Assembly (NCBI GenBank): GCA_964423925.1
Contig: CAYRGQ010000013.1
Coordinates: 1-64,000, forward strand
Length of the DNA: 64,000 nt
Direction of reading: 5' to 3'
From: CAYRGQ01 sp964423925
GTDB lineage: Bacteria > Bacteroidota > Bacteroidia > Sphingobacteriales > Sphingobacteriaceae
The notes below the pieces were generated by a model that searched no databases, was not told where the DNA came from, and was given only the letters and a program-made list of their open reading frames with translations. The translations under genes were made by a program, and so were the position numbers. This document shows, piece by piece, positions 26,415 to 34,931 of this stretch (its first letter is position 1; every line of letters begins with the position of its first letter).

Positions 26415-27299
26415 ATGAATATACTCGACGGTAAACTGGTATCGGCGGCTGTTAAGGAAGAGATCGCCCGGGATGCCCTGAAATTTTTTGAAGAACGCGG
26501 CCGTAAGCCTCATTTGGTAGCCATATTAGTCGGCAACGACGGTGGCAGCGAAACCTATGTCGCGAGCAAGATGCGCAATTGCGAACTTGTGCATTTTAAG
26601 TCGACGACCGTGCGCTATGACGATACGGTCTCCGAAGCAGAACTTATAGCCAAAATCGAGGAGTTGAACCAAGATCCCGACGTGGACGGGCTGATTGTCC
26701 AGTTGCCCTTGCCTAAACATATCGATCCGGACCGTATTACCGAGGCCATTGACTACCGCAAGGACGTGGACGGATTCCATCCGGTGAACCTAGGTCGTAT
26801 GCAGCGCAATTTGCCTTGTTTTATTCCCGCCACACCGTACGGCATCTTGCTGATGCTCGAGTACTACAACATCGACATTACGGGCATGCATGCCGTCGTC
26901 GTAGGGCGTAGCAATATCGTCGGAAGCCCCATGAGCATCCTGCTGGCTCGTAATACGACGCCGGGCAATTGTACCGTCACCTTGACGCACAGTCGCACGA
27001 AGGACCTGAAGCAAGAAGTGTTACGCGCTGATTTGGTGGTCGCTGCCATCGGGAAGAAGAATTTCGTCACCGCGGATATGGTCAGGGAAGGGGCTATCGT
27101 TATTGACGTGGGCATTAACCGCGAGTTGAGCACGGTGACCAAATCGGGTTACAAACTTTATGGAGATGTGGACTTCGGTCCGGTGTCCGAGAAGGCGTCG
27201 TGGATTACCCCGGTGCCCGGTGGCGTGGGATTGATGACGATTGTCGGTCTGCTCAAAAATACGTTGGCCGCCGCTCAGGGTACGGTCTATCCGCGATAG
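26415..27299 (+). CDS. folD: Bifunctional methylenetetrahydrofolate dehydrogenase/cyclohydrolase
   Basis: A 294-residue enzyme converting 5,10-methylene-THF to 10-formyl-THF in one-carbon metabolism. The family patterns VGNDGGSETYVASK (33-46), DVDGLIVQLPLPKHI and VVVGRSNIVGSPMS are all present, and the C terminus holds ITPVPGGVGLMTI. The catalytic lysine K46 in the YVASK motif is conserved. The protein is cytosolic. It lies 68 bases behind lepA and may be co-transcribed with it. Confidence 0.96.
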   Translation: MNILDGKLVSAAVKEEIARDALKFFEERGRKPHLVAILVGNDGGSETYVASKMRNCELVHFKSTTVRYDDTVSEAELIAKIEELNQDPDVDGLIVQLPLPKHIDPDRITEAIDYRKDVDGFHPVNLGRMQRNLPCFIPATPYGILLMLEYYNIDITGMHAVVVGRSNIVGSPMSILLARNTTPGNCTVTLTHSRTKDLKQEVLRADLVVAAIGKKNFVTADMVREGAIVIDVGINRELSTVTKSGYKLYGDVDFGPVSEKASWITPVPGGVGLMTIVGLLKNTLAAAQGTVYPR

Positions 27300-27367
27300 C
27301 CTTTTTTGTCATACGGCTCGCATTGTGGTATAAATTTTGAAGAATAGATACTCAAAGACAAGAAAAT

Positions 27368-27778
27368 ATGAAAAAAATAGCTTGGGTATCACTGTTTGTA
27401 GGTGCATTGGCATTTGCAGCATGTGGCGGTTCAACTTCGAATGATTCGGAACATGACCATCACGATCACCACGACCATGATCACGATCATGACCACGATC
27501 ATCATCATGACCATGACCATCATTTAGATACGCTTCGCGATAGCTTGGAAGCCGCCAAGGATCGCGTGGAAGCCAATGCGAAAGAAGCGGAGTCGGAAGT
27601 ACGCACTACCGTACGCCAAGCTGCTGACGGTGTTAAACAGGTTAAGGAGGATGTTAAAGACGCATCCAAGGCCGTGGCTTCGGATATAGAAAGCGCCTCG
27701 AAGAAAGTAGCTGACGAGGTTAAAGATGCGGCGAAAAGAACGGAAGATCGCCTCAAAGAGTTGAAGAACGAGCGATAG
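27368..27778 (+). CDS. His/Asp-rich lipoprotein with apolipoprotein-like helical tail
   Basis: A 136-residue lipoprotein of unknown function. The signal peptide ends at C19 (lipobox-like LAFAAC). Residues 29-52 are almost pure histidine and aspartate, 15 His and 9 Asp in 24 positions, a likely low-affinity metal-binding or metal-buffering segment (zinc, nickel, copper or cobalt). Residues 53-136 form a charged amphipathic helix of 11-residue-like repeats (VKQVKEDVKDASKAVASDIE) resembling late-embryogenesis-abundant or apolipoprotein helices. It follows folD by 68 bases and shares a terminator with the convergent EamA gene. I recognise each part but not the combination. Confidence 0.85.
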   Translation: MKKIAWVSLFVGALAFAACGGSTSNDSEHDHHDHHDHDHDHDHDHHHDHDHHLDTLRDSLEAAKDRVEANAKEAESEVRTTVRQAADGVKQVKEDVKDASKAVASDIESASKKVADEVKDAAKRTEDRLKELKNER

Positions 27779-27808
27779 GTTCGAAGCGTGTTCGGAAAAA
27801 AATAAGTG

Positions 27809-27846
27809 AAACCCGGATCCTGATGAGGACTCCGGGTTTTTGTTTT
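27809..27846 (+). terminator. Shared terminator between lipoprotein and EamA genes
   Basis: AAACCCGGA (27809-27817) pairs with TCCGGGTTT (27831-27839), followed by a T-rich run. It ends the lipoprotein message on the plus strand and can also serve the convergent EamA gene whose stop is at 27847. Confidence 0.8.
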
Positions 27847-28779
27847 TTAGTTGCTTTTGCGGTGGCGTTGTATGCGCCGATTGGATCGTGGGCTGCCCGC
27901 TATGCCCAGTAGGAAGATTGTGGAAATGATGCAGAGGCTGCCGATCCAGTCTAAGGCTAAAAAGGGTACGCCCAGCCAATAGACGGCCAGCAAGGTTGCG
28001 GAGAGGGGCTCAGCCGACGCCAGCAAGCTTGTTTTTTGTCCGCCAATAAGCTTGACAGCCGTCAGGTACAGCGAGAAAGGGATGAGCGTGCCGAAAACGA
28101 CAATCAGTACGGTGTAAACGTATGTGTAAACGTCCCACTGGCCGGTAACTTCCCAAGGTGGTCGGACGAACCAGCAGGCTATTCCTCCGCATAACATTCC
28201 CCAGCCGACCACCACCAGAGAACGATATTTGGCTAGCAGACCCGCGGGCTGCACCGTATATACGGCTAGTGCGACTGCTGAGGCTAACCCGAAAAGCAGG
28301 GCAGGCTGAGAGACGGCGAGCGTACGAATGTCGCCGTGTGTCACCAGCAGGAAGGTTCCCGTCACGGCAAGGGCTATGGCCATCAATTCCAGTGGCTTCG
28401 GCAGGCGCCGGTGGCGAATGGCTAAGTATACCGGGATCAGGATCGGTCCGGCATATTGGAGTACGGTAGCCGTTGCTGCGTTGGAATGCTTGATCGCGGC
28501 GAAGTAGGTATACTGTACGGCAAGCATGCCTGCGATGCTGAAAATCATTAGCTGCATGGCGTCTTGTTTGTTCCGCCAAACCGCTAGCACGCTATCTATG
28601 TCGCGAATACTAGCGAGTGTCAACAGCAAAAACCCTGAAACGGACATACGGATTGTGATGAGCCACTCGACGCTAACGTTACGTTGCTGGAAAAGAAATT
28701 GCCCCAAGGTGCCGGAGACACCCCATAGCACGGCAGCAGTAATTGCGAGCGCAAATCCTTTCGTTGCGCTTTTGTCCAT
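27847..28779 (-). CDS. EamA/DMT-family transporter
   Basis: A 310-residue inner-membrane carrier of the drug/metabolite superfamily with about ten predicted helices in two EamA repeats. Helix 1 carries AAVLWGVSGTLGQFLF and helix 9-10 the region PLSATLLAVYWLGVPF. The substrate is unknown; members export amino acids or small metabolites. I prefer the ATG at 28779 (MDKSATKGF); starts at 28791 and 28860 are also in frame, but a -7-like element (CATCTTTG, 28810-28803 on this strand) lies downstream of the longest start and rules it out. Confidence 0.85.
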   Translation of the reverse strand: MDKSATKGFALAITAAVLWGVSGTLGQFLFQQRNVSVEWLITIRMSVSGFLLLTLASIRDIDSVLAVWRNKQDAMQLMIFSIAGMLAVQYTYFAAIKHSNAATATVLQYAGPILIPVYLAIRHRRLPKPLELMAIALAVTGTFLLVTHGDIRTLAVSQPALLFGLASAVALAVYTVQPAGLLAKYRSLVVVGWGMLCGGIACWFVRPPWEVTGQWDVYTYVYTVLIVVFGTLIPFSLYLTAVKLIGGQKTSLLASAEPLSATLLAVYWLGVPFLALDWIGSLCIISTIFLLGIAGSPRSNRRIQRHRKSN

Positions 28780-29017
28780 TCCTGTATGCATAATAACGCA
28801 CGCAAAGATGGGGAAAATATTGGGCTTACGCTGTGCGGGATGCAGTGCCCGAGTTAGCACTTTTTGGTATTTGTTGGAATTGTGCGGGCTTTTGCGGATA
28901 TTGGCTGATATAAACCTAAAAATGCCCGGACTCTAAGGAGCGTATTTTATTTTGTTGGTGGTTGTAGACTGGAAAAAAGAGTGCCTGGCCACGTGTCACC
29001 TTATCAACCTAAAGCGT

Positions 29018-30370
29018 ATGGGATACTTTTTAAACCGTAGGAACTTCATCCAGCACATGGGTGTATTGGGATCTGGTATGGCGCTAGGCGGATTGCCCAA
29101 ATTCAGCATTGCGACACAGCCCAGCAGTAAGCCAGCCATTCTCGGTGGGCCAAAAGCTTATCGGGATAGCTTCGCGCCATGGCCGGTCTACGACAGGCGC
29201 GAAGAACAGACGCTGCTTTCCATCTTAAAAAGTAGTAAATGGGGACGTTTAGACGGAAATGTGACGGCCGATTTTGAAGCCGCCTACGCGAGGTTGCTGG
29301 GTGTTGGTCATAGTCTGGGCGTGTCCAGCGGCACGGGGGCTCTGACCACTATATTGGGTGCCTTGGATATCGGACCGGAAGATGAAATCATTATGCCCAT
29401 CTACACCTTCATCGCCACCTACAATGTGATTGTATTGAACTACGCATTGCCGGTGTTTGTCGATACGGACCCTGAAACGTTCCAGATTGATGCCGGGAAG
29501 GTCGAGTCTGTTGTAACGCGGAATACCAAGGCCATCATACCAGTGCACATGGGCGGCTCGCCTGCCGACATCGACAAGCTCATGGAGATTGGTCGAGCCA
29601 CCAATTTGCCCATTATCGAGGACGCATGCCAAGCCCATTTGGCTGAGTGGCGGGGCAAAAAAGTCGGTTCTTTCGGCTTGGCCGGAGCCTTTAGTTTCCA
29701 GTCCTCCAAAAACCTGAACTGTGCGGAGGGCGGTGCGGTGACCACGAACGACGAACACTTCGCCCAGCTGTGCTATGCCTTCCACAACCAAGGTCAGGGA
29801 GGCACGGGAACGTCGTACGGAACCGGGGCGGGAACGCGGGCGAGCAATCTGCGGCTCACGGAATTCCAGAGTGGGTTGTTACTTGCGCAGTTGACCCGCC
29901 TTGAAGCGCAGGCCCGCATCCGGCACGACAATGCTACCTATCTCACGGAATTACTAAACGACATCCCCGGCATCGAACCCGCAAAGCTATACGAAGGTAC
30001 CGACCGTTCGGCCTACCACTTGTATATGTTCAGGTATCTCAAGACGCAGTTTGATGGATTGAGCAGAGCACAATTTATGAACGCACTCGAAGCCGAAGGG
30101 ATTCCCTGCTCATCAGGCTATACCTCCATGAATAAAGGGGCGTATGTAAAAAGCTTGGCCGCTAATCGGCACTACTTGAAGATATACGGGAAAAGGAAGA
30201 TGAACCAGTGGCTGAAGCAAAACCACTTTCCACAAAATGATCTGATTACGGAAGAGCAAGGAGTTTGGTTCACCCAAGACATGCTCTTGGGGACGCACGA
30301 GAACATGGAGCAGATCGCGGAGGCGATCAGGAAGATACAGCGATACGCCAATGAATTAAAAGCGGTCTAG
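29018..30370 (+). CDS. Tat-exported DegT/DnrJ/EryC1/StrS-family aminotransferase
   Basis: A 450-residue PLP enzyme of the sugar-aminotransferase family. The N terminus carries a twin-arginine signal (NRRNFIQHMG, residues 6-15, then a glycine-rich hydrophobic stretch), so the folded, cofactor-loaded enzyme is probably exported to the periplasm. The PLP lysine is in FQSSKNLNCAEGGAV, and the DACQAH motif holds the aspartate that contacts the pyridine nitrogen. The start at 29018 places the twin arginines correctly; an upstream frame from 28952 adds a non-conserved tail. An exported sugar aminotransferase is unusual but recurs in Bacteroidetes and Planctomycetes genomes. Confidence 0.85.
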   Translation: MGYFLNRRNFIQHMGVLGSGMALGGLPKFSIATQPSSKPAILGGPKAYRDSFAPWPVYDRREEQTLLSILKSSKWGRLDGNVTADFEAAYARLLGVGHSLGVSSGTGALTTILGALDIGPEDEIIMPIYTFIATYNVIVLNYALPVFVDTDPETFQIDAGKVESVVTRNTKAIIPVHMGGSPADIDKLMEIGRATNLPIIEDACQAHLAEWRGKKVGSFGLAGAFSFQSSKNLNCAEGGAVTTNDEHFAQLCYAFHNQGQGGTGTSYGTGAGTRASNLRLTEFQSGLLLAQLTRLEAQARIRHDNATYLTELLNDIPGIEPAKLYEGTDRSAYHLYMFRYLKTQFDGLSRAQFMNALEAEGIPCSSGYTSMNKGAYVKSLAANRHYLKIYGKRKMNQWLKQNHFPQNDLITEEQGVWFTQDMLLGTHENMEQIAEAIRKIQRYANELKAV

Positions 30371-30466
30371 CTCAGTCCTGCCGTCGCGCTGGACTATCGT
30401 CTTCTTCACGCTTGGGTCGCGGTGTGTTCGCGCAAATTATTAATCATAATCCTTACAACGCTTGCC

Positions 30467-31291
30467 ATGGATACTCGTATTACGGAAGGTCCTTCGCCAC
30501 ATCGGCATTTGGAAGAAAAATCCATCGCTGAGATTACATCCCTGATCAACGAAGAAGATGCGCGCGTGGCTAAAGTGGTCAAAGCCGCGCTGCCCATGCT
30601 TAATCCGCTCATTGCGGCGGTCGTAGAAACGATCAAACAGGGAGGGCGCGTATTCTACGTCGGTGCTGGCAGTGGGGGACGCCTTGCGGTGTTAGACATC
30701 ATTGAGCTGCCGACTACATTTGGTATACCGCGGGGCATCTTTAACGTGGTACTGGCGGGTGGTGTCGATCGGCTGGTAGAAGCGCTTGAGGCGAAGGAGG
30801 ACGATCGGGAAGACGCCTGGGACAGGCTGATCAATGCGGGGGTGAACAAGAAGGATATGTTGATTGGTATTTCTGCCAGCGGTACGACGCCGTTCGTGCT
30901 GGAAGCGTTGCGGCGCGGGAGGGAAGCCGGTCTGACGATGGGCTGTATCGTCAGCAATCCTGGTTCGCCGATCGCAGCGTTGGTCGATTTTCCGGTTGAA
31001 ATGATTACTGGGCCAGAATTTATTACGGGCAGCACCCGGATGAAATGCGGTACCGCCCAAAAAATGGTGTTTGATATCATCAGCACCACCACCATGATTC
31101 AGTTGGGGCGCGTGAAAGATAATTGCATGGTGCACGTGGCCTTGATCAACGACAAGATAACGGATAGGGCGGTGCGGATGTTGATGGCAATGGCCGGGCT
31201 CGACAATTATGAGGAAGCAAAACGCATCTTGTTAGCATGCGGTAGTGTCAATAATGCGCTCGATACCCTGTCAAATCGCCCGGCACTGTAA
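30467..31291 (+). CDS. murQ: N-acetylmuramic acid 6-phosphate etherase
   Basis: A 274-residue SIS-fold enzyme that cleaves the lactyl ether of MurNAc-6-phosphate to GlcNAc-6-phosphate and lactate in peptidoglycan recycling. Signatures are FYVGAGSGGRLAVLD, GISASGTTPFVLEAL and ITGSTRMKCGTAQKM. The ATG at 30467 is preferred over an upstream in-frame start at 30422, since MDTRITEGPSPHRHLE is the usual beginning. The protein is slightly shorter than the common 300 residues, lacking part of the C-terminal helices. No MurNAc kinase or anhydro-MurNAc kinase is adjacent. Confidence 0.92.
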   Translation: MDTRITEGPSPHRHLEEKSIAEITSLINEEDARVAKVVKAALPMLNPLIAAVVETIKQGGRVFYVGAGSGGRLAVLDIIELPTTFGIPRGIFNVVLAGGVDRLVEALEAKEDDREDAWDRLINAGVNKKDMLIGISASGTTPFVLEALRRGREAGLTMGCIVSNPGSPIAALVDFPVEMITGPEFITGSTRMKCGTAQKMVFDIISTTTMIQLGRVKDNCMVHVALINDKITDRAVRMLMAMAGLDNYEEAKRILLACGSVNNALDTLSNRPAL

Positions 31292-31307
31292 GGGTCATGC
31301 GCTACCG

Positions 31308-33617
31308 TCAGTCGGCGTCCCTTGTTTTCGAAAGAGCAATGAGCTCTACTTCCGTGAAGGGCTGTTGGCGGTCGGTAAACGTTGCCTTTACCCGCTTGAC
31401 GTCATCTAGGGTGATGTCTGGTGCTTCATTGCCCCACGAATTTCGGATGTAGCTTAGCATTAATGCGACATCCGCCTCCACGAGATCCCGGTTATGGATG
31501 ATTCCTGGCATTTCGCCGGCGACCTCGGGCACGGTGTACACTTTACCGCCAACGGTCACGGGTCCCGTCATCCCGTAGAGCACAATCGCGATTAGCACGT
31601 CTTTATCGCCCGTCACCCATTCCGAATTTGCCAACGGAGGCGCCAGGAATTCCAGCCCTTGGCCGTCCTCGCCATGGCAGGATTGGCAGGTAGACCTAAA
31701 TACGCCGATTCCGCGAGCGTATTTCCTACGGAATTCGATATCGTGGGTGTTTTCCTTGACATCTCGGATGCGGTCGACGAGGCTTGTCGCCTGCTTCGCC
31801 AGGCTCGTATTTCGTATATTGAGCACGCCTGAGAGGCTGGTGAGAAACGCTTCTTCCTCATTGTACTTATTAGTGAGGATGGCCAACGCGACGTCCTCCG
31901 AGTCGGGGTGTGCTTGCACCAGAGTTTGTATCAGCGCTTGCGAAAGCGCCGGGTCGACGCCATCGAATAGGTGAAGCTGAAAGGCGACGTACGGCGCGAA
32001 GAATCTGTCTTCGGCCAAGGTCGTCATGACGTTGAAAAAGCTAGCTGCGTTTTGCGGGCTCAGCACAGCGTCCATGGCGGCCAGCGCATGGGCTACGAGG
32101 AAAGGCTCGGCACGCGCTTCCAATATTTCCAGGAGGATATCCGCGTGCAGTACGCCTAGCCCTTCCATCGTCCATAGGCAATGGATGCGTTCAACTAGGG
32201 AGGTGCTTTCCTTCAGCCGTGTTCGCAATAGCGGAAGCGCCTCATTCAGCTGCCGGTCAACCAATAGTTGCTGGGCCTTCTCCCGTTCCCAGCTCAGGGG
32301 ACTCGCGAGTCGGTCTACCAACGCAGGCGCGTCAGTGGGGAAAGCAAGGCGGTTTTTATCGTGGCGATGCCCGGTTGGCACTACTTTGTAGATACGGCCG
32401 TAATTCAGGTGATTTTCGAGTTCGCGTTCGTTGATTTCGTCTTTGAGGTATTGGGTTAGGAAAAGTTTGTGCTGGATGATCCCCCGATACATATCCACGA
32501 TATACAGGGCGCCGTCTGGTCCGTTATATAGACTCACCGGACGGAAACGCTCATCATCGCTAGCCAAAAATTCCCTTCCCTCGTACGCTAACATTCCTGT
32601 GATGGCATGGCCATCGAAATGGAGGATATTGCGTTTGATAAGGTGCGCGGCGGGTTCCGCGACGAACGCATTTTGATAGTAGGCGTCTCCGAAAAGCGTG
32701 TCGCGATATACAAGCGGACCGCAGGCAGCTGTGAGGTTCGTAAGGCGAAGGCTGTCATCGAGCACATTGGCCTGATAACCTCGGTTGACGCCGGGGGTGG
32801 GTCTCCTCGGAAATGTCCGGTTGTCGGCCACGATACGCTCATTGAAGCCGGGGATTCGGGCAATGTTTGGATTTCTGCCGCCTACGCCGGGAAGGTAGTG
32901 ATCGCCAAGCAGGTTTTGCGAATTGTTGTTGTAGAGCAGCCTGCCGAGGTCATCCTGGGTTAGCCCCCATTGGCCACGGGCATGCGTCGTCTCGATTAGC
33001 CACGTATCACCTTTTTTCCGGTATCGTTTGTTGGATGCCGCATTGTAGAACCAGTTATCCATACCCCTGAACAATCCGTTTGCCATGTGCTCCAGATTGC
33101 CTCCGGAGGTGTATGCACTGTCGACAAGCGTTTTGGTAGTGGGCTTGTCATCGGCTATTCCATAGTACCAAAGGTTGGGTGGCTCGACGACCAATAGGCC
33201 GTTCTCTACGAGCGCCAAGGCCCGAGGCAACACCAGCGAATCCAAGAATACCGTTCGGCGGTCGTAATGCCCGTCGTTATCCGGGTCGGCTAATATCACG
33301 ATTTTGCCCGTGGGGAGAGCTTCTTCCGACCCATCGATATCCGTCATATAACTCGTCATTTCCACCGCCCATATACGATTCCGCTCGTCAAAGACCATGG
33401 CAATCGGCGCGACTATGTGCGGTTCGGAAGCGACGAGTTGCAGTTCAAAACCATCTTCCAGATGGGTGTGCGCGATGAATTGCTCTGGCGTTAACACAGG
33501 GGCCTCTTCGATCAGGGTCTGTCGGCTGACGGGTTCGGAGCCTCGGTCTAAGTGGCAAGTAGCAAAAAAAATAGCGGCGACGAATGCGGCCAGGATGAGC
33601 GTGCTTTTTCTAAACAT
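31308..33617 (-). CDS. Large lipoprotein with beta-propeller and C-terminal cytochrome c domain
   Basis: A 769-residue outer-surface or periplasmic lipoprotein (lipid cysteine C21, after FFAT). Residues about 45-420 form the membrane-bound dehydrogenase-type propeller common in Planctomycetes and Bacteroidetes (PVC-type heme-binding proteins). A helical HEAT-like region (about 430-630) follows, then a cytochrome c domain with CQSCH (C644, C647, H648) and a probable axial methionine M703 (GEMPG). This build suggests oxidation of a sugar or alcohol with electron transfer to the heme. It converges on murQ with 16 bases between stops. Confidence 0.85.
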   Translation of the reverse strand: MFRKSTLILAAFVAAIFFATCHLDRGSEPVSRQTLIEEAPVLTPEQFIAHTHLEDGFELQLVASEPHIVAPIAMVFDERNRIWAVEMTSYMTDIDGSEEALPTGKIVILADPDNDGHYDRRTVFLDSLVLPRALALVENGLLVVEPPNLWYYGIADDKPTTKTLVDSAYTSGGNLEHMANGLFRGMDNWFYNAASNKRYRKKGDTWLIETTHARGQWGLTQDDLGRLLYNNNSQNLLGDHYLPGVGGRNPNIARIPGFNERIVADNRTFPRRPTPGVNRGYQANVLDDSLRLTNLTAACGPLVYRDTLFGDAYYQNAFVAEPAAHLIKRNILHFDGHAITGMLAYEGREFLASDDERFRPVSLYNGPDGALYIVDMYRGIIQHKLFLTQYLKDEINERELENHLNYGRIYKVVPTGHRHDKNRLAFPTDAPALVDRLASPLSWEREKAQQLLVDRQLNEALPLLRTRLKESTSLVERIHCLWTMEGLGVLHADILLEILEARAEPFLVAHALAAMDAVLSPQNAASFFNVMTTLAEDRFFAPYVAFQLHLFDGVDPALSQALIQTLVQAHPDSEDVALAILTNKYNEEEAFLTSLSGVLNIRNTSLAKQATSLVDRIRDVKENTHDIEFRRKYARGIGVFRSTCQSCHGEDGQGLEFLAPPLANSEWVTGDKDVLIAIVLYGMTGPVTVGGKVYTVPEVAGEMPGIIHNRDLVEADVALMLSYIRNSWGNEAPDITLDDVKRVKATFTDRQQPFTEVELIALSKTRDAD

Positions 33618-33860
33618 AACGGCAAACTAATTCGATCAGAAGGCCGCGCATACGCCGGCAGTAAATCTTAGCGTTTAAAGGTTACGAATTGGGCTTTGAT
33701 AGAAGGTAAATATACGAGTCAAAAGTTGGTTTTCTAAGGGATGACGTTTGTTTTTGCCTCAATTTTGTGCTATAGTGTTGAACTTTACGGTTGAATAAGC
33801 AAATAATTCCTTACTTTCACCTTATCCATACTGGTTCTAACCGACTTACGAAACCTACTT

Positions 33861-34931
33861 ATGCGCCCATCCAACAAAGATACGCGTCGTGAATTTATTA
33901 AAAAGACTTCGATAGGCATGGCCGCATTGTCCGTGGGCGGTGTGTTGCCAGGCTTCAGCGCCAGGAGCTACAGCCGCATTTTGGGAGCCAACGAACGTGT
34001 CCACGTTTCGGTTATGGGGGTAAATGCCCGCGGATTGGCGTTGGCCACAAACTTCGCTTCACAACCAAAATGTACGGTAACATCCGTTTGCGACGTGGAC
34101 GCCCGGGCATTAGGCCGGTGTACGGCGCGTGTAGCGAAAATCCAAACCACGAAACCCCAATCCCTCGCAGACTTTAGAGACGCCCTGGCTGACCAAGATG
34201 TAGACGCACTTGTCATCGCTACGCCAGATCATTGGCACGCACCTGCCGCCATTATGGCTTCTCAGGCAGGCAAGCACGTGTACCTGGAAAAACCAGGTAG
34301 TCATAATCCTCGCGAAGGCGAGTGGCTACTTGCTGCACAGCGGAAGTATGGCAATGTCATCCAAATGGGAAATCAACGCCGATCGTGGCCCGCAGTGCAG
34401 CAAGCGATCCGTGAGATACATGCGGGGCTAATAGGGAAGGTATATTTCGCAAAGGCATGGTATGCCAACAACCGTCCTTCCATCGGGAAAGGGCGGGCCG
34501 TGGCCGTGCCAGACTGGTTGGATTTCGACTTGTGGCAAGGCCCAGCGCCACGCCGGCCGTTCCAAGACAATGTCGTTCACTACAACTGGCATTGGTTCTG
34601 GCATTGGGGTACCGGAGAAGCGTTAAACAACGGAACGCACATGGTCGACCTGGCGCGTTGGGGCATGCAAGTCGACTATCCGGTGCAGGTCTCGTCCAGT
34701 GGTGGTCGCTATTGTTATAAAGACGATTGGGAAACGCCGGATACGCAGTTAATCACGTTGGATTTTGCTGACAAAGGGATGATTACTTGGGAGGGCAGGA
34801 GCTGTAATGGCCGCACCAATGATGGTGACGCAGTAGGGGTAATTTTCTATGGCGAAAGGGGGCGGTCAGTGACAACAGGTCGGAGGAATCGCTTTGGACA
34901 TCTGTTATTGCCAAGCTTTTATTCCACATAA
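33861..34931 (+). CDS. Tat-exported Gfo/Idh/MocA-family oxidoreductase, probably 3'-truncated
   Basis: A 356-residue periplasmic oxidoreductase. The twin-arginine signal is TRREFIKK (8-15) and EKP is at 143-145. The substrate domain holds the usual HWFWHWGTGEALNNGTHMVDLARWG. Relatives of this Tat subgroup are typically about 430-450 residues; here similarity seems to run to about residue 344 (GERGRSVTTGRRNRF) and then gives way to a short unrelated tail. Some 80-90 C-terminal residues are missing. The gene ends inside the 3' end of the minus-strand neighbour (overlap 34919-34931), so a deletion or insertion probably trimmed it. It may be non-functional. Confidence 0.8.
   Translation: MRPSNKDTRREFIKKTSIGMAALSVGGVLPGFSARSYSRILGANERVHVSVMGVNARGLALATNFASQPKCTVTSVCDVDARALGRCTARVAKIQTTKPQSLADFRDALADQDVDALVIATPDHWHAPAAIMASQAGKHVYLEKPGSHNPREGEWLLAAQRKYGNVIQMGNQRRSWPAVQQAIREIHAGLIGKVYFAKAWYANNRPSIGKGRAVAVPDWLDFDLWQGPAPRRPFQDNVVHYNWHWFWHWGTGEALNNGTHMVDLARWGMQVDYPVQVSSSGGRYCYKDDWETPDTQLITLDFADKGMITWEGRSCNGRTNDGDAVGVIFYGERGRSVTTGRRNRFGHLLLPSFYST

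Noticed and set aside
27450..27525. CAT/GAC-type simple repeat considered as a microsatellite or CRISPR-like array
   Set aside because: It is the coding sequence for the His/Asp tract, with mixed synonymous codons and no spacer structure.
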